Assembly (NCBI GenBank): GCA_947632575.1
Contig: CANRPV010000088.1
Location: 1-6,329 of the forward strand
Reading direction: 5' to 3'
From: an uncultured Eggerthellaceae bacterium
Lineage (GTDB): Bacteria; Actinomycetota; Coriobacteriia; Coriobacteriales; Eggerthellaceae
DNA: 6,329 nucleotides
Below, piece after piece: positions 1 to 5,460 of the stretch. The number at the start of each line of letters is the position of its first letter. The first letter of the stretch is position 1. A model generated the notes under the pieces. That model made no database searches. It saw nothing but the letters and a program-made list of their open reading frames with translations, and was not told the DNA's origin. The position numbers were made by a program, and so were the translations under genes.

Positions 1-9
1 TCCACCGTT

Positions 10-139
10 GGTAACGCTCTGCCGAGACCTTGTTAAAAACAGGTATCGCTATGCCGATAGCAAGATAACGCTATGCCGATACCATAGGTATCGCTATGCC
101 GATAGCAGCAGGCATAGTTGGTAACGCTGTGCCGATACC
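10..139. repeat. Array of five 20-bp iteron-like direct repeats
   Basis: Five copies in the same orientation lie at 10-29, 42-61, 64-83, 87-106 and 120-139. The core CGCTNTGCCGA is invariant in all five, and the consensus is GGTAWCGCTATGCCGATACC. Each unit is also an imperfect dyad, with a GGTATCG left arm and a CGATACC right arm. Start-to-start spacings are 32, 22, 23 and 33 bp, close to two or three helical turns and symmetric about the middle copy. An inverted partial copy of the core (GGCATAG) sits at 111-117 between copies four and five. Clustered repeats of this size beside an A-rich tract and upstream of a winged-helix gene are typical of iteron plasmid origins. A regulatory operator array or a partition site is the main alternative. 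The array may extend left of the window. Confidence 0.85.
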
Positions 140-170
140 GTTAAAAAATATAAAAAAGAAAAGGAAAAAC
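140..170. other. A-rich tract beside the iterons, possible unwinding element
   Basis: Immediately after the last iteron comes a strongly A-rich, almost all-purine run on the plus strand, with TTAAAAAATATAAAAAAG near its start. In iteron origins the DNA unwinding element is usually such a tract next to the repeats. No DnaA box of the TTATCCACA type was found nearby, which weakens the origin reading. It could also be part of a promoter for the genes that follow. Confidence 0.4.
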
Positions 171-335
171 CAACTACGTAAGACTTCCGTAGTAGTAAGA
201 CAGGCCCTTAACTTCGCAGGGTATCTGTTCAACTTTCGAAAACCTCAAGGGCGATTTTCTATTCCTCAAAGTTGCTGGAAGTGCCAAAGGTCATTGCATA
301 GGATGGCAAATAAGACGTAGAAGAGGAGGAAGAAA
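171..335. other. Leader region between iterons and first gene
   Basis: This stretch carries no convincing gene. A short hairpin is possible at 173-193 (arms ACTACG and CGTAGT, nine-base loop), and TTTCGAAA at 233-240 is a perfect palindrome. No -35/-10 pair with good matches and spacing was found, so the promoter of the downstream pair is not assigned. It presumably lies here or inside the iteron/A-rich area, where a repeat-binding protein could repress it. The ribosome binding site AGGAGG at 324-329 ends the region. Confidence 0.4.
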
Positions 336-569
336 ATGGCTGATAGAAAAAGCCTAATCGACGTGAGTGAAAGTAGAACCATCACTGCCAAAGAGGCTTC
401 GGTTTTACTTTGCGTATCACTATCGACGGTTTATCGAATGTTTAATTCAGGAGAACTTCCGTCCTTTAAGGTTCGCAATGCCCGACGCACCTCGACCGCA
501 GCTTGTGAGGACTACATTCGCAAGCAGCAGGCGCGTGAGGCCTTGCTATGCAAAATCCGCAACAGTTAG
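336..569 (+). CDS. Excisionase-family small helix-turn-helix DNA-binding protein
   Basis: This 77-residue protein is essentially one HTH_17/MerR-like domain of the excisionase type. Residues 16-39 carry the typical pattern (ITAKEASVLLCVSLSTVYRM), followed by SGELPSFKV, the beta-hairpin wing common in this family, and a C-terminal helix (residues 55-66). The ATG at 336 has a strong AGGAGG six bases upstream. Its end overlaps the next gene by 22 bp, so the two are very likely translationally coupled and work together. The family includes phage and transposon excisionases, and also small regulators and replication accessory proteins. No integrase is visible here and the gene lies beside iterons, so a role in replication control or repeat binding is as likely as excision. 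The exact function is inferred only. Confidence 0.85.
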   Translation: MADRKSLIDVSESRTITAKEASVLLCVSLSTVYRMFNSGELPSFKVRNARRTSTAACEDYIRKQQAREALLCKIRNS

Positions 570-943
570 GCAATGCCTCAAACGAAGCCGTCAAATACCA
601 AAGCGGACGATTCTCAACGATTCCCGTAAGTCTTATCAAGTTTCTCGTTTTAGTGAAAGTCGGAAGAAACGCAATGGCGGTCATCATGACTCTTTGCCGT
701 CATGTCAGACCTGACGGCAGCTTTGCAAAGCTCTCGAGGGCAAAGATGGCCGCCGAAACGACGCTTACGCATGAGCAGATCGCACGCGGGATGGCTGAAC
801 TTAAGCAAAAACTTGTCATCGAGCCGATCTCTTTTGTCTCGGCGGATGGGACGATAAAGCAGGACAGATCCAACTTCAGGCACGTCGCCACCTACCGGTT
901 TACCAAAGAGGCCTGGAACTACATCCAACGCGATATCACGTAA
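548..943 (+). CDS. Winged-helix protein, probable small plasmid replication initiator
   Basis: This 131-residue protein begins at ATG 548, with GAGG seven bases upstream inside the preceding gene. Residues 22-50 (FSTIPVSLIKFLVLVKVGRN and on) form the opening helices. Residues 61-90 read as a helix-turn-helix (KLSRAKMAAETTLTHEQIAR, then GMAELKQKLV). Residues 91-125 look like a beta wing ending in a Y-x-F-T-K-E-A-W element. This order resembles the HTH_36 and RepL-type winged-helix proteins that start replication of small Gram-positive plasmids. The identification rests on pattern, not on a match I can verify. The iterons and A-rich tract just upstream support a Rep role. A transcriptional regulator is the main alternative. 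No nickase or primase motifs are present, so it would act by binding the origin and recruiting host proteins. Confidence 0.65.
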   Translation: MQNPQQLGNASNEAVKYQSGRFSTIPVSLIKFLVLVKVGRNAMAVIMTLCRHVRPDGSFAKLSRAKMAAETTLTHEQIARGMAELKQKLVIEPISFVSADGTIKQDRSNFRHVATYRFTKEAWNYIQRDIT

Positions 944-1042
944 CATATAAGAAGCCCTGCTCAAAGACCTTAATTAGCGGGCAATCAAAAGCCTTTCGGG
1001 TGGAGTTTTTTCGTTGGTAGATCTGGTTATTGGAGACTAGCT

Positions 1043-1062
1043 GGTATCGCCCAAGCGATACC
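1043..1062. repeat. Perfect 20-bp inverted repeat sharing the iteron arms
   Basis: The arms GGTATCGC and GCGATACC are perfectly complementary and separated by four bases (CCAA). The total length equals that of the iterons, and the outer sequence GGTATCGC and CGATACC matches the consensus iteron ends. Only the centre differs. In iteron plasmids the initiator protein often binds both direct repeats and a related inverted repeat as a dimer, so this may be a second binding site for the same protein. It could also form an RNA hairpin with a CCAA loop. It is followed by only three Ts, so it would be a weak terminator. Confidence 0.75.
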
Positions 1063-1066
1063 TTTA

Positions 1067-1143
1067 CTGGCATGCTCCAGGCAGTCCGCGGGCTCCGCCA
1101 GGAGCTCCGTTTAACCGATGCGGTTTACTTCAAAAAACGGACT
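1067..1143. repeat. Cluster of nested hairpins
   Basis: Several inverted repeats are packed together: CTGG/CCAG (1067-1070 with 1077-1080), an outer pair AGTCCG/CGGACT (1083-1088 with 1138-1143), and inside it GCTCC/GGAGC (1092-1096 with 1101-1105, four-base loop) and AACCG/CGGTT (1113-1117 with 1121-1125, three-base loop). GGAGCTCC at 1101-1108 is also palindromic. The outer stem closing two inner hairpins gives a multi-branched fold in single-stranded DNA or RNA. Such folds occur in oriT regions, single-strand origins and small regulatory RNAs. Nothing in the sequence decides between them, and short stems can arise by chance. Confidence 0.4.
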
Positions 1144-1155
1144 AGGAAATGACCT

Positions 1156-1358
1156 TTAAACGTGCCATATTCCGCAGAGGCGTTTATCAAAACCATCCAT
1201 AGCCTTCATCTTTTCTAAGACGGAAAACATCATAGTACCGATGTCAATTTCGGAATCCTCAACTGGTGTTTCGGGTTCCTTAAGTTTTGTTTTTTCGCGA
1301 ATACCATGCTGGTAGTCTCGTAGATGAGCCTACTGCTAGGGATTTGGACGTTGGCCAT
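1156..1358 (-). pseudogene. Possible small minus-strand gene with a one-base frameshift
   Basis: Reading the minus strand from ATG at 1358-1356, one frame gives MANVQIPSSRLIYETTSMVF and then meets a stop at 1232-1230. The -1 frame, open over the second half, gives a protein-like C-terminus (KEPETPVEDSEIDIG, then MMFSVLEKMKAMDGF) ending in TAA at 1158-1156. The frames meet at a run of six A (plus-strand T run 1290-1295). One extra A there would join them into a 67-residue acidic-then-helical protein. The frameshift may be real decay, a sequencing error in the homopolymer, or -1 slippage. A GAGAGG motif precedes the ATG but only two bases away, which is poor spacing. The family is not recognised. 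Chance is possible for so short a reading frame. Confidence 0.35.
1302..1314. promoter_or_regulatory. Short dyad upstream of the XRE gene, possible operator
   Basis: TACCA and TGGTA flank a three-base centre (TGC), giving a 13-bp perfect dyad about 70 bp before the XRE-family start codon. XRE regulators often bind short dyads in their own promoter region. No convincing promoter was found around it, and five-base arms are common by chance. Confidence 0.2.
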
Positions 1359-1384
1359 TTCCTCTCACATAAAAAGGAGCAGGT

Positions 1385-1681
1385 ATGGACAACAAATGCG
1401 ACATGACAATAGATAAAACCGAGACTCTTCTGGCAAACATCCGAAACACCATCATCGAATATTACCGTCGCAGTGGCCTTATGCAAAAAGCGATATCCGC
1501 ACGCACTGGTATCAAGCCCTCGCAGCTTTGTCTTTTGCTTAAGGGCAAGCGTGCGATCTTCGCCGACGAACTCGTGCTGCTCATAGCCGTACTCGAAATC
1601 CCTCTACAAGAGATTTTCGGGGCGGATCTCTGGCGCGAATATCACTTACGTATGCAAGCACAGAGAGCAAGGACGCTTTAG
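1385..1681 (+). CDS. XRE-family helix-turn-helix transcriptional regulator
   Basis: This 98-residue protein starts at ATG 1385 with AAGGAG five bases upstream. A second ATG at residue 7 has no ribosome binding site. Residues 15-28 form a first helix (LLANIRNTIIEYYR). Residues 33-53 are the helix-turn-helix (MQKAISARTGIKPSQLCLLL followed by KGKRAI), and residues 61-79 supply the last Cro/C1 helices. The C-terminal 20 residues are basic and arginine-rich. It is the first gene after the long intergenic region, and its stop codon touches the start of the next gene, so it probably regulates this operon, including itself. It could instead be the antitoxin-like half of a pair with the downstream gene. 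The regulatory target is inferred. Confidence 0.85.
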   Translation: MDNKCDMTIDKTETLLANIRNTIIEYYRRSGLMQKAISARTGIKPSQLCLLLKGKRAIFADELVLLIAVLEIPLQEIFGADLWREYHLRMQAQRARTL

Positions 1682-2155
1682 ATGAATGAGAGCAACGCAT
1701 CTACCCGTGGCGTACTGAGAGAGCTTGACGGAAAAGAGCGCGACTCTCTTGTCTATGCCTGCTTGAAGAATCGCTGGCTTTCATCAGGTCTCAAACCTTT
1801 AAAACTTAAGGATGCGATCCGGCGTTTCTCAATCAAGTCGACAGAGAACCTAGAGGATTTAAGGGGCTATTTTCTCGCAAGACCTCATGGCATCAGGGAA
1901 GGCGTGGTTTATCGAGATCTCGCCTTTGTCCAGCAAGTGGATCATGGGGATGAATGGCTTGTTCTTATGCGCCTATTTAGCGACGAGACCAATCAGTCCT
2001 ACTGGGTTCCCTTTGAAAGCGTCTCGCTTGATCGAGCCATCTCTTCAGCGGCACGCTTCGAATGCTCAATTGAGGCGCTTTGCGAGAGGGATCCCTACGA
2101 CAGCGCCGTGCTGTTTGGCGTTGATAGGCAGCTGATCAGGCAGAAAGACAGATGA
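1682..2155 (+). CDS. Hypothetical protein, coupled to the XRE regulator
   Basis: I do not recognise this 157-residue protein. Its ATG directly follows the regulator's TAG stop with no gap, and AAGGA (1669-1673) lies eight bases upstream, so it is co-translated with the regulator. Residues 14-66 look mostly helical (GKERDSLVYACLKNRW, then LKLKDAIRRF). Residues 75-113 look like beta strands (REGVVYRDLAFVQQV, EWLVLMRLFS, SYWVPF). The remainder is a helical tail rich in charged residues. There is no signal peptide, membrane segment, HExxH metal site or nucleotide-binding loop, so it is likely a soluble cytoplasmic protein. Its position between a regulator and the transfer genes suggests a regulatory or accessory transfer function, but a toxin or host-takeover role cannot be excluded. 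Confidence 0.8.
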   Translation: MNESNASTRGVLRELDGKERDSLVYACLKNRWLSSGLKPLKLKDAIRRFSIKSTENLEDLRGYFLARPHGIREGVVYRDLAFVQQVDHGDEWLVLMRLFSDETNQSYWVPFESVSLDRAISSAARFECSIEALCERDPYDSAVLFGVDRQLIRQKDR

Positions 2156-2217
2156 GACAGATTAGATAAGACACAGAGTAAAGCGATAAAAGCGCTCAAG
2201 GAGAGGAGAGGTGTGCC
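2156..2217 (+). promoter_or_regulatory. Short spacer with extended purine-rich ribosome binding site
   Basis: A 62-bp gap separates the hypothetical gene from the PcfB-like gene. Its end is a long purine stretch at 2198-2211 with overlapping AAGGAG, GGAGAGG and AGAGG motifs. The nearest to the ATG at 2218 is AGAGG, six bases away. No clear promoter or terminator was seen, so transcription probably continues from upstream. Confidence 0.5.
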
Positions 2218-2769
2218 ATGCCAGGTGATTTCGGGGACGAGTCGGGAGAGAAGCTTTTCGATTGGATGTTAAGGGTTGGCGAGGACGCAAGTGAGACCGC
2301 GATGCTCGCAGCAGCCCAAAGGCTCAAGAGTGCATTTAAAAACCTTCGAGGGGATATCGCACAAAGCGGCAAGACTAAAGATTGCCAGGAAGTCACCGAA
2401 TGGGCGAAGCTTAAGCTTGAAGAGCTTCAGGCACTTCCCGAATACTCGACGCTTAAAGAGGCAATCGCGGCCAAGCTCTCGTCCGTCAAAGTCGAACACG
2501 ACTTCTTTACAGACGAACGCGGTAAAGATTTTCTGCTTTTTCGCGTAAAAGACGCGCCAGATGTATCCCGTGCCTTCAGTGAGCTTGAGTGCGACACCGA
2601 CCGCGCCTTTGATATGGCGCTTGCCTCAAGAGGAAAGACCCGTGAACAGGTACGTGACGCTGAGCCTCTCGATGAGCGCGCGGCTTCGGCCAAAAAGGCC
2701 TCAAAGGCTCTTGATGCCGCCCGTGAACACGTTCGTGAGATCGAGCTTTCCGAGGTCAGGACCAAGTGA
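2218..2769 (+). CDS. PcfB-like (DUF3801) conjugation accessory protein
   Basis: This 183-residue protein fits the PcfB/DUF3801 pattern. Residues 7-47 form an amphipathic helical region (EKLFDWMLRVGEDASETAML and on), followed by a charged linker. Residues 68-122 are the core: a helix, then SSVKVEHDFFTDERGKDFLL, FRVKDAPDVSRAFSELE. In the enterococcal plasmid pCF10, PcfB binds the coupling protein PcfC and helps dock the relaxosome. Here the next gene encodes the VirD4-like coupling protein and overlaps it by four bases (GTGA), which matches that pairing. The C-terminal 55 residues are a highly charged, probably coiled helix (residues 150-178), longer than the core requires, and might contact DNA or the relaxase. 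The family assignment is by pattern and context. The start is fixed by the strong purine-rich site upstream. Confidence 0.75.
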   Translation: MPGDFGDESGEKLFDWMLRVGEDASETAMLAAAQRLKSAFKNLRGDIAQSGKTKDCQEVTEWAKLKLEELQALPEYSTLKEAIAAKLSSVKVEHDFFTDERGKDFLLFRVKDAPDVSRAFSELECDTDRAFDMALASRGKTREQVRDAEPLDERAASAKKASKALDAAREHVREIELSEVRTK

Positions 2770-4607
2770 GCGTATCTCTGGTTATTGCGGTTGTGGCCAC
2801 GCCGATCGCCTTTATTCTCGGGGACCTCTACGTTTCCTGCCTTCTTTCCAAAGAGGGAAACGCCCTTGGAAACCTCACCGATGCGGTCTTTGACCTTCCG
2901 TCTTTTATCGCAGACGGTGGAGGCATCTCAGGCGAGCCGATGGCGCTTTGTATCGGGTTTGTGCTTGTCTGCGGGGTTTGGATCGCCTATGCCAGAGGTC
3001 TCATGAAAGGCGGCGTGCGCAGATCTGGCGAGGAGCACGGAAGCGCCCGCTGGGCAACGAGACGTGAGGCGCTTGCGTTTAAAGATACGACAGATCCTTA
3101 CAACAACATCATCCTCACCCAAAACTTCGGCCTTGCCCTGAAAAGAACAACCTTCGACCTTAAAACCGACCGCAACAAAAACATCGTCGTGGTGGGAGGA
3201 TCGGGCTCAGGCAAGACCCGCTATTTCGTGAAACCGAATCTGATGCAGCAAAACGCGAGCTATTTTGTGACCGATCCCAAGGCAACACTTATCGGGGATT
3301 TGGGACACCTTTTCGCAGGATCTGGTTATCGCCTGCGAAGCTTTAATACCATCGATTTTTCTCGCTCATGCCACTATAACCCGCTCAGCTACATCAAAAG
3401 TGAGGCCGACATCCTAACCTTTGTGGAATGCCTCATCAAAAACACCACCGCAGAGGGAGGCAAAGCGTCGGATCCTTTCTGGGAAAACTCGGAGCGCCTT
3501 TTATACGTGGCACTGGTTTCCTATCTCATCTATCACTGCCCGAAGGAAGATCAAAACATCCCCGGACTTTTGACACTGCTTTCATTGGCCGAGGCACATG
3601 AGGAGGATGAGCGCTACAAAAGCCCGCTTGATGTGCTTTTCGATGAGCTCGAGACGGGAAAGCGCTTCATGCAGACGGCGGGCGCGGAGGCGATCTTTGA
3701 TGAGGAGAGCCGCGCTTTCGAAGGTGTAACGCAGGCCTTTGAGTGGGTAGAGCTTGCGCCTGCGCTTACACCGGAGCAGGATTTCGCCCTTTCTAACTAC
3801 AAGGCCTTTAAGACCGCCGCCGGAAAGACCTTAAAGTCGATCATAATCTCTTGCAATGTGCGCCTAAAGCCACTTTCCATCGCCGAGATAAAAGAGCTAC
3901 TCTCATTCGATGAGATGGAGCTTGACCATCTCGGCGATGCGGAGGGCAAAACGATCGTGTTCGCGAGCATGTCGGATACCAACTCTACCTTCGACTTTCT
4001 TTTTGCCATGCTCATGTGGCAGGCCATGGATGTGCTTTGCACGACCGCTCTGAAGCGTTTTGGCGGAAGTCTCCCCACGCCAGTTCATTTCATCCTTGAT
4101 GAGTTCGCAAACATCGGCAAGGTTCCCGATTTCGAACGTTCAATCGCGGTCATGCGATCACGAAACATCTCCTGCTCGATTATCTTGCAGTCACTCTCAC
4201 AGCTAAAAGCGGCATATGCGGATAACGCCCAGACGATCATCGACTGCTGCGACACGATGCTGTTTTTAGGCGGCAAGTCCTCTGAGACCAACAAAGAGAT
4301 CTCCGAGGCCATCGGAAAGCAGACCCTCGACACGCTTTCGGTCAACGACTCACGCGGATCAAACTCATCCACGACGCGCAACTTCGCCAAAGGCGAGCGT
4401 GACCTTCTGCAGGCATCTGAGGTAGCTAGGCTTCCAAGAGATGAGGCCATCGTGCTCATCTCTGGGGCCTATCCCATAAAAGATCGTAAATACGCACTTG
4501 AGCAGCACCCACGCTATACGCAGATCGACCCTGGACATCCGGGTGCCCACTTTGCAAAACCATTCGATTTTTATGAGTATTGGCAAGAAGAAAGGAGATT
4601 TTTATGA
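2766..4607 (+). CDS. virD4: VirD4/TraG-family type IV coupling protein (conjugation ATPase)
   Basis: This 613-residue inner-membrane ATPase links the DNA-relaxase complex to the type IV secretion channel. Translation begins at GTG 2766, overlapping the previous stop (GTGA). Two N-terminal membrane segments lie at about residues 3-27 and 58-77. The P-loop is GGSGSGKT at 144-151, preceded by NIVVV. The Walker B block is HFILDEFANIG at 441-451, with D445 and E446. A conserved glutamine motif (IILQSLSQL) has Q475. Sequences such as SARWAT, FVTDPKATL and AAGKTLKSIIISC are family hallmarks of the Gram-positive VirD4 branch. Between residues 297 and 339 there is an acidic stretch that appears longer than I would expect from family members. 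The length is normal for the family and there is no sign of decay. The upstream PcfB-like gene is its expected partner. Confidence 0.95.
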   Translation: MSVSLVIAVVATPIAFILGDLYVSCLLSKEGNALGNLTDAVFDLPSFIADGGGISGEPMALCIGFVLVCGVWIAYARGLMKGGVRRSGEEHGSARWATRREALAFKDTTDPYNNIILTQNFGLALKRTTFDLKTDRNKNIVVVGGSGSGKTRYFVKPNLMQQNASYFVTDPKATLIGDLGHLFAGSGYRLRSFNTIDFSRSCHYNPLSYIKSEADILTFVECLIKNTTAEGGKASDPFWENSERLLYVALVSYLIYHCPKEDQNIPGLLTLLSLAEAHEEDERYKSPLDVLFDELETGKRFMQTAGAEAIFDEESRAFEGVTQAFEWVELAPALTPEQDFALSNYKAFKTAAGKTLKSIIISCNVRLKPLSIAEIKELLSFDEMELDHLGDAEGKTIVFASMSDTNSTFDFLFAMLMWQAMDVLCTTALKRFGGSLPTPVHFILDEFANIGKVPDFERSIAVMRSRNISCSIILQSLSQLKAAYADNAQTIIDCCDTMLFLGGKSSETNKEISEAIGKQTLDTLSVNDSRGSNSSTTRNFAKGERDLLQASEVARLPRDEAIVLISGAYPIKDRKYALEQHPRYTQIDPGHPGAHFAKPFDFYEYWQEERRFL

Positions 4608-4802
4608 ATGGCGGCTAAGGGCAAAAGGCGGTAGCCGCGCCAAGCGCCTGGGGAAACGAAGCTTCCACCCTCCGTCTCCGGCCACCGCCTCCAAGCAAAG
4701 GGCATGAATGCCCAAAAGAGATTTTATCATGCGAAAGCTCTCCGCTTCCTTCCACAGCTTTTAGCAGCGAGCTTTCTTAAAAGACAAGCAAAGGACAACA
4801 GA
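4608..4802 (+). other. Structured gap between coupling-protein and pilin genes
   Basis: This 195-bp stretch interrupts an otherwise tightly packed operon. A strong AAGGAG (4592-4597) precedes an ATG at 4604 that overlaps the virD4 stop as ATGA, but that frame ends after four codons. A second ATG at 4608 ends after eight codons. The DNA then holds perfect inverted repeats GCGGCTA/TAGCCGC (4611-4617 with 4632-4638), GGGCAT/ATGCCC (4700-4705 with 4708-4713) and GAAAGCTC/GAGCTTTC (4733-4740 with 4769-4776). No T run follows any stem, so these are not standard terminators. An 18-codon reading frame (4708-4764) has AAAGGG five bases upstream. The gap may be an mRNA processing or expression-balancing element, or the remains of a small gene. 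Confidence 0.45.
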
Positions 4803-5018
4803 ATGCTAACCCAGATCATCAGCCTCGTGTCAGGCTGCGTCACCTTCTTAGGCGGCTTTCTGGTCGTCTGGGGTGCGGTAAGTCTCGGTCTTGCGATCCG
4901 TGAGCAACAAGGAGGCTCTCAGATCGCATCCGCCATCTCAACCATCGCAGGCGGCGCCATCATCATCGCCGCCGCCGTCTATTTCGGCATGCTCGACACC
5001 TCCTGGCTTCCGGCTTAA
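4803..5018 (+). CDS. Maff2/VirB2-like small membrane protein, probable conjugative pilin
   Basis: A 71-residue hydrophobic protein with two membrane segments, at about residues 8-30 (LVSGCVTFLGGFLVVWGAVS) and 44-62 (AISTIAGGAIIIAAAVYFG), joined by a short polar loop with REQQGGSQ. Size, two-helix layout and glycine-rich second helix match the Maff2 family found in Gram-positive conjugative elements, which are thought to be the VirB2/TrbC-type pilin of the transfer channel. I chose ATG 4803 because AAGGA (4791-4795) lies seven bases upstream and the hydrophobic segment begins directly after it. An in-frame ATG at 4704 would add 33 basic residues with poor start spacing. The neighbouring VirD4, PrgI and VirB4 genes support the role. 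The family call is by pattern. Confidence 0.75.
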   Translation: MLTQIISLVSGCVTFLGGFLVVWGAVSLGLAIREQQGGSQIASAISTIAGGAIIIAAAVYFGMLDTSWLPA

Positions 5019-5031
5019 GGCGGGTGTGGTC

Positions 5032-5460
5032 ATGTCGCTATCAGTAAAGGTCCAAAAGGACATCGGTTCCTATGAGGAAAAGGTCATAGGAAAGCTCTCG
5101 TTTCGCACGCTGCTCTGCGTCGCGGGCGGCATCGCAAGCGCCATCGCCACAGCCGCGATCTGCCATTTCATATGCGGCATCGAGGTGGCTGATGCCGCAT
5201 TTCCCGTCATGGTAGCCTCCCTTCCGTTTTGGCTTTTAGGCTTTGCCCGCCCCCGTCACATGAAACCGGAGGAGTTCGCACCTCTTTGGTGGGCTCATGA
5301 GTTCGGCCAGACGCAGATCTTTTATGAGCCCACGTTTGCCCGTGATGAGGATTTTTGCCTTATGGGAGGCAAACCCTCTCATCGTGCGCGCAGACGCGCA
5401 AAAGCTAAGGGGGTGGAGCACCGTGAGCCTACGAGGCAAACATGCGAACGCGAGGTCTAA
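5032..5460 (+). CDS. prgI: PrgI-family conjugation membrane protein
   Basis: This 142-residue protein has the PrgI signature: an N-terminal VKVQKDIGSYEEKVIGKLSF segment, two membrane helices at about residues 24-48 and 52-71, and a cytoplasmic part beginning RPRHMKPEEFAPLWWAHEF. PrgI proteins are bitopic or two-helix channel components of Gram-positive type IV secretion, counterparts of VirB3, and are encoded just before VirB4, as here. An in-frame GTG at 5026 is better spaced from AAGG (5017-5020) and may be the true start, adding two residues. The C-terminus from residue 114 is unusually arginine-rich (HRARRRAKAK). It overlaps the next gene by 38 bp, so part of this tail may be shaped by the overlap. 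The start is uncertain by two codons. Confidence 0.85.
   Translation: MSLSVKVQKDIGSYEEKVIGKLSFRTLLCVAGGIASAIATAAICHFICGIEVADAAFPVMVASLPFWLLGFARPRHMKPEEFAPLWWAHEFGQTQIFYEPTFARDEDFCLMGGKPSHRARRRAKAKGVEHREPTRQTCEREV

Larger units (their letters stand above)
944..1384. other. Long intergenic region between replication and transfer modules
   Basis: About 440 bp with no intact gene on the plus strand. Just after the winged-helix gene there is a weak imperfect stem (954-961 with 976-982, one bulged T) and then a six-T run at about 1006-1011. This may be a poor terminator, but the stem is not adjacent to the T run. Farther on are a perfect 20-bp inverted repeat (1043-1062), further hairpins up to 1143, and a possible broken minus-strand gene (1156-1358). 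The region ends with AAGGAG at 1374-1379, the ribosome binding site of the XRE gene. Dense secondary structure in a plasmid intergenic region could mark an oriT or an origin-associated site. I recognise no known nick-site motif. Confidence 0.5.

Noticed and set aside
96..320. 74-codon plus-strand reading frame starting inside an iteron
   Set aside because: It begins within the repeat array, has no ribosome binding site, and its translation is a lysine-rich product of the A-rich tract with no protein-like pattern.
1..335. CRISPR array
   Set aside because: The repeats are separated by only 2 to 13 bases, too short for spacers, and are imperfect dyads like iterons.
954..1011. Rho-independent terminator after the winged-helix gene
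   Set aside because: The only good stem is bulged with a 14-base loop and ends about 24 bases before the T run. The bases next to the T run pair poorly.
1344..1373. Promoter TTGGAC / CATAAA before the XRE gene
   Set aside because: Matches are only three and four of six, the spacing is 18, and transcription would start at or inside the ribosome binding site.
1280..1486. 68-codon minus-strand frame opposite the XRE gene start
   Set aside because: It runs antisense to the well-supported XRE gene, has no start signal, and uses a different frame from the candidate broken gene.
1682..2155. ImmA-type protease or HigB-like toxin partner of the XRE regulator
   Set aside because: There is no HExxH motif, and the length and pattern do not match the small RNase toxins usually paired with XRE antitoxins.
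4498..4707. 69-codon plus-strand frame across the end of virD4 and the gap
   Set aside because: Its first half is out of frame within virD4, it has no ribosome binding site, and its second half is a low-complexity basic stretch.
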